A DNA stretch of 64,000 bases, taken from NCBI GenBank assembly GCA_964035575.1, contig OZ037883.1:310001-374000 (forward strand), written 5' to 3'. This stretch comes from Rhynchopus sp. YZ270_cl-10. Its lineage: Eukaryota > Euglenozoa > Diplonemea > Diplonemida > Diplonemidae. The position numbers and the translations under genes were made by a program. The notes below the pieces were generated by a model. It did no database searches and was not told where the DNA came from. It saw only the letters and a program-made list of their open reading frames with translations. How positions within the stretch are numbered: the stretch's first letter is position 1; every line of letters begins with the position of its first letter. Shown here one piece after another: positions 40,055 through 48,829 of the stretch.

Positions 40055-40861
40055 TTACCCCCACACCGGCGCCTCGAGTGGGTCCAGCCTGAAGGTTTCC
40101 GCATCGACATCCACACCGCCCCTTGCCATTGCCTCTGTCGTGGGTGGTGTCAGGAATGGGTTCGCACCTTCGAGCCCTGGGGGCTGTGCTGGGTCGTCCA
40201 CACCACCTCCTCCACCACCACCACCACTCTTCCCTGGCGTATGCGCATAGACACCTTGGGGCCCCGTAAACCCAAGCCTCTCTGTGGTGTCGGTGCTTGG
40301 CGTAGTGTTTGCAACCTGTCCCCTAGCGCCGTTCATGAAGGAGGCGACGGTGCGTCGTGCTTCGGCAAGCTGTGCTTTGAGTTGTGCCGCGTTTTTGTCG
40401 TCGCCTTTGCTGCCACCTCCTCCACCTTTTGCGCGCGACTCCGCAGCCCGGAGACGTGTTTCTAAGGTGCGGATGCGGTCGTCCCTGAGAGAGATGTCCT
40501 GCTGGCAGCGCTTCATCGCATCCTGCGCCTCGGAGACGTGACGCTCCTGGTTGGTGAGTTTCGTTTCGAGTGCGTGCTGCCGGACCTGAACCTGGTACTC
40601 CCAGAAGGAGAGGGCATAGCGTGAGCAGGCCATAATCGTGTCCGGGGACATCCCTGCCATCAAAAGCTTCAGGCGCTTCTCCGGAAGCTTCAGGTCTACG
40701 CGCAGCACGTCGTCTTCGGTCAAGGTGCGCCCGCATTTGCATTTCCCTTGGGATTGGAAGTGCGCGTCGGCACAGCGAGCGCAGTACAGATGCTGGCAGA
40801 TCGTAGAGAACACTACTTCAGCTGCAGAGATGGGTTGGTGGCACATATTGCATAACAGCAT
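40055..40861 (-). CDS. CCNB1IP1: HEI10/CCNB1IP1 (Zip3-type) meiotic RING E3 ligase
   Basis: Single exon, 268 residues. The N-terminal RING has Cys4, Cys7, Cys22, His24, Cys27, Cys30 and a CKCG pair (LLCNMCHQPIS, TICQHLYCARC). The HEI10 signature follows at about 68-95: KLLMAGMSPDTIMACSRYALSFWEYQ, matching MAGISPQILMKSAYRSVMFYIAQ-type sequence of plant and animal HEI10. Then comes a coiled coil to about 185 and a Gly-rich, Pro-rich disordered tail. HEI10/Zip3 proteins coat the synaptonemal complex and mark crossover sites as SUMO or ubiquitin ligases. Length is near the family norm (human 277). It is direct evidence for a meiotic gene set. Confidence 0.88.
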   Translation of the reverse strand: MLLCNMCHQPISAAEVVFSTICQHLYCARCADAHFQSQGKCKCGRTLTEDDVLRVDLKLPEKRLKLLMAGMSPDTIMACSRYALSFWEYQVQVRQHALETKLTNQERHVSEAQDAMKRCQQDISLRDDRIRTLETRLRAAESRAKGGGGGSKGDDKNAAQLKAQLAEARRTVASFMNGARGQVANTTPSTDTTERLGFTGPQGVYAHTPGKSGGGGGGGGVDDPAQPPGLEGANPFLTPPTTEAMARGGVDVDAETFRLDPLEAPVWG

Positions 40862-41360
40862 TGTTTTTTTTATTTGAGATTTTTGTGGAGATAATATACC
40901 TCTGTTCAGGTGAATGGGAGGATGAATGGGTGCAAGAACTATAAAGCATTGAGTTGAAACAATGAAATTTTCAACAGGGGGCAGAAATGGTTTGTGAGGA
41001 AAGTTTGAAAAGATGGCATATTGTCACACACGGTGATTATAAATAAATGGGTTGTGTTGAAGAGGGGGAAATGGGGAGGGCGATGTCGACATTTTTTGTG
41101 ATTCCCATAGAAAAAGGTGGTGGTAGGGGAGTGAAGGAGACATAACAGCAAAAAGAGAGAAAAGTTGTTGAAATAATGCTGTACTGTGCATACAAAGATG
41201 CAAAAGAAATGATTTAAGATATTTTAAATACCGAAAACGAAGAAGAAGAAAAAAAAATGAAATATTGCAAGATGAATCAGCCTCTTGCGCACATACACCT
41301 CAAAAGAGAAACAGGCGTTTAGCTGAAACCTGAGCATAAGCCTCTCACCAAAGAGAAAAA

Positions 41361-41516
41361 AGTGTTCATTTGTCGTTCCCTCACCCTTTCTTGTAGTTGT
41401 TTGATGCGTTGTCACTTCCACACACTATCCACCTTGGGTGGTGGTGTTGCGGAGCACGGTTGGGGTGAGTGAACGACGTGACATTTTCTGCTCATAAAAA
41501 GTAGTGTGCGTAACAA
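41361..41516 (+). repeat. Dispersed repeat family F
   Basis: TTGTCGTTCCCTCACCC at the left, TTGTAGTTGTTTGATGCG, GTGTTGCGGAGCACGG, then GTGAGTGAACGACGTGACA. The left end and the GTGAGTGAACGAC segment are inverted copies. Confidence 0.7.
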
Positions 41517-41530
41517 AAAAAAAAAGAAAA

Positions 41531-41614
41531 GTGGAGTTGATAGTGCAAAACACCTCTGGGACGCAGGCACTGACACTGCGCGGGGTTATCGAACCCCCCC
41601 GGAGTGTTGCACAA
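41531..41614 (+). repeat. tRNA-like SINE family C copy
   Basis: Carries TAGTGCAAAAC at the A-box position, GGGACGCAGGCACTGACAC, GGGTTATCGAACCCC and GGAGTGTTGCACAAAT. A tract of A precedes it. Confidence 0.75.
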
Positions 41615-42144
41615 ATAAAAAAATCTTGCAAGATGAATAAGCCTCTTGCACACACATCTTCAAAGAGGAACAGATGTTGAGATGAACCAAAGCCTTCTCA
41701 CACATATCTTTAAAAAAAAAATGAGGAAAAAAGGTAAGAAAAAAGGTAAGATGGACCTTCAGCCGTTGTTGAGTCACCAAAATAAAAGGGTAGCTTGGAA
41801 TTTAGTTCAGGCACTCCGCTAGGTACTAAAGTTCTGTTGATTGTCAACAGAACTTTTTGAAAATGGGGAAAAAAAGAAAAAAAAAAAAAGTTCTGCTAAG
41901 TGGTTCAGACCCGTTCTACCTGTCAAAAAAGCTCAGGAGAAGAAGATATGGAGAGGTGAGTGCTCAAACGTCCCAAAAAAGTCAAAATCGGGCGTTGGTA
42001 AAAAAAAAAAGTTGCGTACCGTGCGCCTGCGGCGCAAGCATGTACCCCACCAACGTGGACCATCAACAGAATATTTTCAAAATCGGAAATCCTAGCGGAG
42101 AGCCTGATTTAGTTGACAAAAAAAAAAAAAAGTTGAGAGATGAA

Positions 42145-42161
42145 TATGCCTCACGTGCATA
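42145..42161 (+). repeat. Stem-loop repeat (family D)
   Basis: Stem TATGC/GCATA over loop CTCACGT, inside a GATGAA...ACACATC frame. Compared with other family D copies both sides of the stem have changed together. Confidence 0.7.
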
Positions 42162-43109
42162 CACATCTTTAAAGAAGAAAAGAGGGGAACATTTCCCTGC
42201 TATCTTTTCTCTGTTCTTTTAGATGTTCTTTGCTTTTGTGTTCTTCTTGCATTTTGTTGCTTCTTTGTTGTGCAAAAAAAATTTTCCTCAAATCCTGATT
42301 CCGAAAGACAGCAACAATGCGCATCTGATCCAGGACTCGAGGGTAAAGGTGGGAAGGTTTTATTTTATTTTATTTTGCACAATTAGAAGAACAAAGGGGC
42401 AAAAATGAAACTCTACTGAAAATACACATCAGCCAAAAATAAAAACACACGACAGATGCTTTTTGCCGAGACTCACGAAATATGCACTGTATAAAGTGGG
42501 GGGGGCTCTCTTCTTTCGTGTTCTGGTTTTTTATTCAGGATCGCTGCAATAAAAGTGTTTGCTGTTGTGACTGTTACTCTGTTACTGTAGCAACAGTCGA
42601 CTACGGAGAGGAAAATGGAGTGTGCCCCCCCCTGGGTAATCACAACGAAGAAAGGGTGGGGAAGACGAAATCCAAAACCTGACTAGCGTTTGCTTAGTTG
42701 CCTTTGATATAGAGAGAGCTTTGCGGGTTTCTGGGTTAGTCCACCTTGCTCGCTATAGATTGCTGTTATTCAAAAGCGGTTGTCCATGTCCGCCTGATTT
42801 TTTTTTTCCGGCCCATAGTAGCAACTTCCGCCAAACACCACCAAAATCGAGTCAAAATCAGGTGAATTGTTCAAAAAGGTTTCTGGTCATGGTAGGGTAA
42901 TAGGGTAAAGCAAATAAATTGAAAGCGCAGGCGCATCACAGGACAACGCTTTGACCTACTCCAAGCAAGTTCACCATATTTTTCGGGTCCTAATAAGTGT
43001 ACATTACTTTAAACAAAGGTGATGCAAAGTACAAAAAAATGAAGACGGTTTTATTTATATCACTCTCATTCTCCACGGGAAAAACATCCAAAAGAGAGAG
43101 AGAGAAAAG

Positions 43110-43264
43110 GGTGTCGTTAGTCGTTCCCTCACCCCCCTTGTTGTAGTTGTTTGATGCGTTGACGCTTCCATCTATCTACGCACCTATAGGGTGGCGGTGC
43201 TGCGGCACGGTTGGGTGAGTGAACGACGTTGACACTTTCCGCTCACAAAATATGTGTGCGTAAA
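43110..43264 (+). repeat. Dispersed repeat family F
   Basis: About 150 bp with the same blocks as 41361: GTCGTTCCCTCACCCCCC, TTGTAGTTGTTTGATGCG, TGCGGCACGG and GGGTGAGTGAACGACG. Confidence 0.7.
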
Positions 43265-43384
43265 CAGAAAAAAAAAAAGTCATGAAAAAATGATGACACC
43301 ACCTCTACTGGGGTTTTTTTTTTGTACCAAACACCACCAAATTCTGGGGGAGAAAAAAAAAAAAAAAAGAAAAACTTGAAATAT

Positions 43385-43409
43385 GAGTGTGCTTCTGTTG
43401 TGCACACTC
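43385..43409 (+). repeat. Stem-loop repeat with 8-bp stem
   Basis: GAGTGTGC pairs perfectly with GCACACTC over a 9-base loop TTCTGTTGT. It is a divergent member of the stem-loop set. Confidence 0.65.
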
Positions 43410-43765
43410 GGAAAAAAAAAAGAGGGATGTGCAGATTTCTCTTCTATTGTTCTCGGAGAACCTGCATGATTTTCGGAACGTTTTTTTTTTAAATTTTTAA
43501 ATTTTTCGGTTTTGTATTTGATTCAGTTCACAGAAAGACCGCTATGCTGGCTGCCACTGCGTATGCAGGTGTAGTCAGATGGAAAGCTTTTAGCCTTTCT
43601 GGCTCCATAAAAAAAAAAAAAAAAGAGAGAGCGAAAATAAATTAAGCAGATGACGTCTTAGCCTCTCTCTCTGTGCTGAGGTCACCATAAAAACGAAATA
43701 AAAAAACTTGAAAAAATGAATGAGACTCTCCACGACATCTCAAAAGAAAAATTTATAAGATGTCC

Positions 43766-43784
43766 CTAAGCCTCTCGTGCTTAG
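43766..43784 (+). repeat. Stem-loop repeat (family B)
   Basis: Stem CTAAGC/GCTTAG over loop CTCTCGT, flanked by TTATAAGATG on the left and TCACCTT on the right, as in most family B copies. Confidence 0.75.
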
Positions 43785-45410
43785 TCACCTTAAAAGAAAA
43801 CAGAATAGGGGTAAGAAAAGAAAGTGTAGAGAAAAGCGTCTGCTGCTGCCTACTTCCTGAGTACCTAAATTCCTCTGGCGTGTTTTTTTTTTGCTGTCTC
43901 TCATCAATTAAAAGGTGGTTTCCCTTGTGGGGAAAAAAAATGTGGCGCAAAAAAAAAAAAAAAAAAAACCAATCAGCGAGATGCCAAGGAGGGAAATGGT
44001 ACTTAGGTGGCGCTGCAGAAACTTCCTCATGGGGGGTTTTTCCATTGCGTTCTGATTAGTGATTATTTTAGAATATTTTTTAGAGAAAAAAAAAAACAAG
44101 AATTTAGAAGGGACTTTTTGAAAATGCGAAGCAGCAAGCTTGCAAGAATGGGGAGAAAAATGGGGAAAGCCTATTCTGAAATACATAACGAAAAAAGGAC
44201 GGAACAAAACTTTGGGGAAGAAAACAAAAAAATGGGAAGGGTAAAAGATAACAGATATAGGTGCCCTATGAAAAGTACACACTTATGTTTTCTATACTGT
44301 GTCGACAATCACAGTACATCAGGCTGCGTAACGTTTGTCATTTATTTCTTTTCTTGTGGTTAGTATTGCTTTGGAACTTTGGAACACTTTGTACTCTGAA
44401 AATCTCGTTTTATGGTTAAGTTAACTTTGTCGGAAGGGGAAAAGGAAGTACTACACGAGGGGAGATCCTGGGGGCAACCTTAAAATAATAAAAGAATACC
44501 ATTGCAAGAAAAAAAAGGCCCCATTTTTAAGAATATTGAACCAGTCGTGTCTTGTATGGTGTGCTCCCCTTCTCCCCATAGTCTCTTATGTTTAAAGTTA
44601 AATGGAGAAAATGAAAAGAAAACTGATGTGCCTCACGTTGCATACACACCCTTTACTCGTTATCGTGCTGGGAGCACAATTTTTTTTGTTTTTGTTTTTG
44701 TTTTTTTTGCAATTTTTTGCGCACACACCCTGAAAAGAGGAGGCTGTTTGTAATGGCTAAAAGAAGACCATTTTTTTTTTTGATGAGTTACTGGGGTTTG
44801 GTAACGAAACAAAACGCAGTCGGTTTCTTAAAAAACGAAATAGTAACAAAACTAAAATATGTCAGCGATCGTTCGGGGGGTGGGGGGGAGAGAAAGAGAG
44901 AGGGTGACGCAAATTGCGGTCTCAAAATATGCACGGGACGCGAGAAAAAAAACACACACATACACAAACGTGGTCATTTTTTACTGAAAAGGATTTCCTC
45001 CAGTGCAAATAGAACCTTTGCCATTTTGTAAAAGCATATCTCCCCGCGTTTCATCCCCTGATTTTTTTTCTTTCTTCTTCGACATCTACTTTTTGCTATT
45101 GTCAACAATCACGTGGCGATTGTCGCAAGACACTCTGATAAATCAAGCATGTCTTCCACCTCTTTCTTTGCGTCAAAGATTCACCCTTTTCCGGCTGCAC
45201 TCAGGCTGTATTTAGCGAAATGGTTGGAACAGAATTTGACATGCAGGGGGAGGGAATTGGTAAGATGAACCCAAGCCTTGCGGACTTCGCCACCTCTAAA
45301 AAGAACAAAGTTTAAAGTGCACAACTATCATCCGCCCAACTGATCTTGATAACAATAAAAGTAACAGTGGTTTTCGTTGAACGCAGCCACACTACGTGCT
45401 AGGAAAAAAA

Positions 45411-45487
45411 AAGTGAAGTTGAAAGTGCAAACGCCTCTGGGGACGCAGGCACTAACACTCCAGCGGGTTATCGAACCCCGGAGTGTT
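45411..45487 (+). repeat. tRNA-like SINE family C copy
   Basis: Starts AAGTGAAGTTGAAAGTGC after an A-tract; GACGCAGGCACTAACAC, CGGGTTATCGAACCCCGG and AGTGTTC follow. Well preserved apart from the A-box T to A change. Confidence 0.75.
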
Positions 45488-45751
45488 CAGATTTTTGTTT
45501 TGTTTTTGGAAAGTGGAGATTGCACAACGCAACACAACCGAGGCAACTACACCAATCCAACCGTTTATCAAAAAGAAAAGATCATAATATTATAAGCCTC
45601 TCGTGCTTAGTCTGATTAGATTACTTAATGTTTTGAACATTGGTTATTCATCAATCTTTTCTCCTCTCGTGCTTAGTCACCTTGAAACTAGTTTGGTTTG
45701 GAAAGAACCCCAAAACTGATAAAAATTCTAAAAAGCTTTGAAAAATTGAAA

Positions 45752-45772
45752 GTTGTGTCTCTCGTACACAAC
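45752..45772 (+). repeat. Stem-loop repeat with 7-bp stem
   Basis: GTTGTGT pairs perfectly with ACACAAC over the CTCTCGT loop. Its stem sequence differs from that of families B and D while the loop is identical. Confidence 0.75.
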
Positions 45773-45903
45773 ATTTCTAAAAACAATGAATAGTGTACCA
45801 CACGTCAGACCTGAAACGACCCCTCAAGGTGGAATTTTCCTTTTTCTTTTGCAACTCAATACCCACCCCACCTCTTCAATCCACAAAAAAAAAAGCACCC
45901 TTT

Positions 45904-47286
45904 TTATTGCAAATCAAAGTATCCTTCATCACACACCCCTTCATCACTGCTGTTTACTGCACAGAGGTCGAGAGGTGAGAGACCTGATTTGAGTCGTTCA
46001 TTTTCAATCATGAGGTTTTTTATGACGGAGAGAAGGCGTTTGTTTTCGTCGACGACTGCAACCTTTTCGGTTTGGATTGAGTCCAGCTTGCAGAGAAACG
46101 AGGCTTCGACGGAGGCTAGTAGATCGACACGTTCTCTTTCAGCACTACCACGCCTGCCACATTCACGACAGTTCGCAGAAGGCGCAGAGTTGAAGCTGCT
46201 GCAATGCTCTAAGCTCTTTGGAGAATCCTCGACAGAGCCTTCTTCGCTTTGCAGCAATTCGTTTAAACGAGCTTTCACGACGACACCATCTTTCCTCGCA
46301 AGAAACACCGCGTCGTCAACAAATAATGCATCCAAAACCTCGTTTTCATCTCCTTCTTGAACCAAAGCAAATTGCGAGGATTTGACAGTAAGCGAGGTGG
46401 GTTTGAACAGAACGCTTTCGGAGCGGCGGATGTCGTTCAGGGTGACTTCTCCCACAACCCCGCTTCGTAGGGTGAACTGAAGGCAGGAAGCGTCTTTGCT
46501 GGTGATGCTGGTGATTGGGGAGTGGAGGTGTTCCTGGGAAATGGTGTCTGTTGTTTCCAGAGACGGAAGCTTTACTCCTAGGAGGAGTGTCGAGTATGCG
46601 AGGCTCCATAGTTTGATCGATCCGTCGTAGCAGCCTGCAACAAGAATTTCCCGTCCTGCCTCGGAGGAGCAGATGTGCAGTGCCGTGGCGCTAGCGGCCA
46701 GTCCTTTGAAAGAGCGGGTCGTCTTAATCCGGATATCCCCTTTCCCAAAATCCAAATTAAAGTATTTGACACTCAAATCATCCCCACCACAAAGTATCGA
46801 GGTGTTGTGTATAATCAATTTGTTGACAGGGGAGACAAAGTCTTTTTGGATCCCGGTTGTTTCTAGGGTATTTTCATCTTCTCTTTTCGAAAATTTGAGG
46901 ACATAAATCCGTTTTCCAGAAGAAACGGCGAGATAGGCTACTTCCGCTGTGGTCTCAGACTCAAATGCTTTGATAGACGAAACGCTCTTTTCGAGGTTGA
47001 GTGTTGCCACCGCTGTCCCGCGCTTTCCAAAAATCGCGACATTCCCCAGGTCATCTCCTGCAGCAACGTATTGCGCCCCCTCCATCTCAAAGCTCGCACA
47101 GCACAGCGCGCCCCCTGCAGTGGTTCCTACTGTCGTGGTGCTTTCATTGCTTCCAAAGGGTGCACTGTGTACGCGAACCCTCTTATCATAGCTGGTAGAG
47201 ACGAACGCATCGGTGCATCCACCCCTCTCTAAGTTGGTCACCCAGTCAGACGCAATCCGCCTTGTGTCAAAACAAAGTCGCGGCAT
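45904..47286 (-). CDS. WD40-repeat protein with C-terminal coiled coil
   Basis: Single exon, 460 residues. The first ~330 residues carry degenerate WD repeats. The clearest are FVSTSYDKRVRVHS, YVAAGDDLGNVAIFGK, SILCGGDDLSVKYFNLD and ILVAGCYDGSIKLWSLA, so one seven-bladed propeller is likely. The C-terminal ~110 residues include a CRECGRRG cysteine cluster and a Leu/Glu-rich helix (LLSVIKNLMIENERLKSGL) suited to coiled-coil dimerisation. Propeller plus coiled coil recalls centrosomal or flagellar scaffolds such as NEDD1, but the repeats are too weak for me to name a family. It is a scaffold by inference only. Confidence 0.7.
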   Translation of the reverse strand: MPRLCFDTRRIASDWVTNLERGGCTDAFVSTSYDKRVRVHSAPFGSNESTTTVGTTAGGALCCASFEMEGAQYVAAGDDLGNVAIFGKRGTAVATLNLEKSVSSIKAFESETTAEVAYLAVSSGKRIYVLKFSKREDENTLETTGIQKDFVSPVNKLIIHNTSILCGGDDLSVKYFNLDFGKGDIRIKTTRSFKGLAASATALHICSSEAGREILVAGCYDGSIKLWSLAYSTLLLGVKLPSLETTDTISQEHLHSPITSITSKDASCLQFTLRSGVVGEVTLNDIRRSESVLFKPTSLTVKSSQFALVQEGDENEVLDALFVDDAVFLARKDGVVVKARLNELLQSEEGSVEDSPKSLEHCSSFNSAPSANCRECGRRGSAERERVDLLASVEASFLCKLDSIQTEKVAVVDENKRLLSVIKNLMIENERLKSGLSPLDLCAVNSSDEGVCDEGYFDLQ

Positions 47287-47864
47287 AATGTCCTTTCGGT
47301 CAGAATCTGACCTTTAAGGAGGGTCTGTTTGAAAAGGAAGTGGATGGGGGTGGGAGCGAGGAGTTGTATAGAAGAGAGGGAGAAAGGGGAGGAGGTGGTT
47401 GGTGGATGGCTTTACATGCCACTCACTTTTTACCACATGAACACGTTTCGATTCTTCCCCAATGAGCATCTTCAGCATCTTCGGGGGAAATGGGCGTCCA
47501 CGGTATATCAAGCAAAGCAGCACCTGATCTATCTGCGAAGAGGAATGCGAAGAAAATGCGAAAAATGCGAAAAATGCGAATAAAGTTCTTCACATGCCAC
47601 GTATGCCGCAGCGACATTCGACGTCTCGAGGAAGAAAAACTTAAAAAAATATGATGTGCCACATCCAAAGTATTACATCTGATTGTTGTTAAGGTATCTT
47701 TTTTTTGGGGGGGGAGCCCGGGGAGGGGAGAACAAAATGGTCAGACACAGTGTATTTAACCAGGCTAGATTTTTTGTTTTTGCTGTTTTGTATCGACAAT
47801 CACGGAAGACCCTCAGGCTTTTCAATAAAAAAGGTGTAGCCCGCAGATTCCCAGCGAACATCTC
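47287..47864. other. Intergenic; tandem 9-mer and a possible orphan exon
   Basis: At 47546-47581 there are about four units of AAAATGCGA. On the minus strand this tract ends in TTCGCAG, after which a short frame (about 47541 down to 47423, ALLDIPWTPISPEDAEDAHW...) looks protein-like. It could be an exon of an unrecognised small gene; the evidence is thin. A GTATCGACAATCACGG motif lies near 47791. Confidence 0.35.
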
Positions 47865-48530
47865 CTACCTTCTCCTTACGGCAGAAGAATCTTCGGGGAT
47901 GGTTGTGGTTTCGATGGGCGGTTGTTCTTCATATGATTCTGTCTTGAAGATAGCTGAGTAGATGTCTACGATGGATACACAGAGGGTCAGGAGTGCGAGA
48001 AGGAGAGGGGAGAGGGAGAGCATGTTGACAAAGTGGTTTGTGCGTTTGGAGGAGCGGAGCAGGTCGTGGTCTGCACGGAGGCGGAGTTTGAGGAGCTTGG
48101 CCTCCTGGTCGCTGCCGCGGGAGTTGTCGAGAAGCTTCGAGAGCGCGGCGCCGAGGTGGTGCGTTCTCCTTGCCTCCACGAGACAGTGTTGGCGTCGCTC
48201 TGTCGCCTGTTCTGCATACGCCTTTAAGTCGTTTGCACCCATCGGCACCCAATCCTCCGGTGTAGCCTTATCCCACTCCAACCCCGAATTCCTCCACACA
48301 TCCCCCACCTGCTCCTCAACACACTCCAAATACCCGACTCTACACCCAGAAATGTCTAAAATGATAAAGCACAGAAGCAACACCCCGGCGGTAACCCATC
48401 CGCGACGTTTGGAGGCATAGAGGCAGACTACAAGCACTTCGATGCAGAGAAATAGGGGGACCAAGTATTGAAATGCGGACTGAAGGCCCCCCGCGATCGG
48501 GACTGCGGTTGCAAGTGGGATATCCAACAT
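47865..48530 (-). CDS. Hypothetical three-helix membrane protein
   Basis: Single exon, 221 residues from the Met at 48530 (MLDIPLATAVPIAGG...). The longer frame upstream is Ser/Pro-rich and reads through CT-rich leader sequence. Predicted helices: about 15-37 (FQYLVPLFLCIEVLVVCLYA), 43-63 (GWVTAGVLLLCFIILDISGC) and 180-203 (LSLSPLLLALLTLCVSIVDI). Between the second and third is a ~115-residue soluble segment with an Arg-rich helix. Family not recognised. An acceptor-like CAACCTCTTCCAG lies 26 bases upstream of the start. Confidence 0.6.
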   Translation of the reverse strand: MLDIPLATAVPIAGGLQSAFQYLVPLFLCIEVLVVCLYASKRRGWVTAGVLLLCFIILDISGCRVGYLECVEEQVGDVWRNSGLEWDKATPEDWVPMGANDLKAYAEQATERRQHCLVEARRTHHLGAALSKLLDNSRGSDQEAKLLKLRLRADHDLLRSSKRTNHFVNMLSLSPLLLALLTLCVSIVDIYSAIFKTESYEEQPPIETTTIPEDSSAVRRR

Positions 48531-48555
48531 GAGAGAGAGAGAATGGCTTTTTGTT

Positions 48556-48557
48556 CT
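48556..48557 (-). promoter_or_regulatory. Candidate trans-splice acceptor of the membrane protein gene
   Basis: On the minus strand a long CT-rich tract ends CAACCTCTTCCAG here, then AACAAAAAGCC and a CT repeat lead to the ATG at 48530. No upstream exon is evident. Confidence 0.35.
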
Positions 48558-48829
48558 GGAAGAGGTTGATAGGAGAGAAGAGGAGAGGAGAGGGGAGAGG
48601 GGAGGAATTGTGGAGTTGTTGTCGAAAAGCCCCATTTTTGGGTGTATGGGAGGCAAATATATTCGAGAGAGAAATATATTTTGGAGGGAGGAGGGTGAAA
48701 GGGAGAATAGGGGGAAGTGTGTTTTTTAAAAAAAGAAGTTTTTTTTGTATATCCAGTCTTTTTTTCTTGTAGATGGGGCACAACAATGCCTGTTTTTTAA
48801 AAAAAAATTATCCCCCAATAAAAAACACT

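Larger units (their letters stand above)
40862..45903. other. 5-kb gene-free, repeat-rich region
   Basis: No coding frame is supported on either strand. It is dense in short plus-strand repeats between A-tracts: family D stem-loops (41266, 41633, 41682, 42145), family F (41361, 43110), tRNA-like family C (41531, 45411), stem-loops (43385, 43766, 45593, 45752), a family I copy in inverse orientation (42799-42866), and GACAATCAC motifs near 44303 and 45105. Confidence 0.6.

Noticed and set aside
47423-47545. Small gene with exon ALLDIPWTPISPEDAEDAHW
   Set aside because: The stretch looks coding and has an acceptor-like TTCGCAG before it, but no partner exon with a start could be found, so it was kept only as a note in the intergenic entry.
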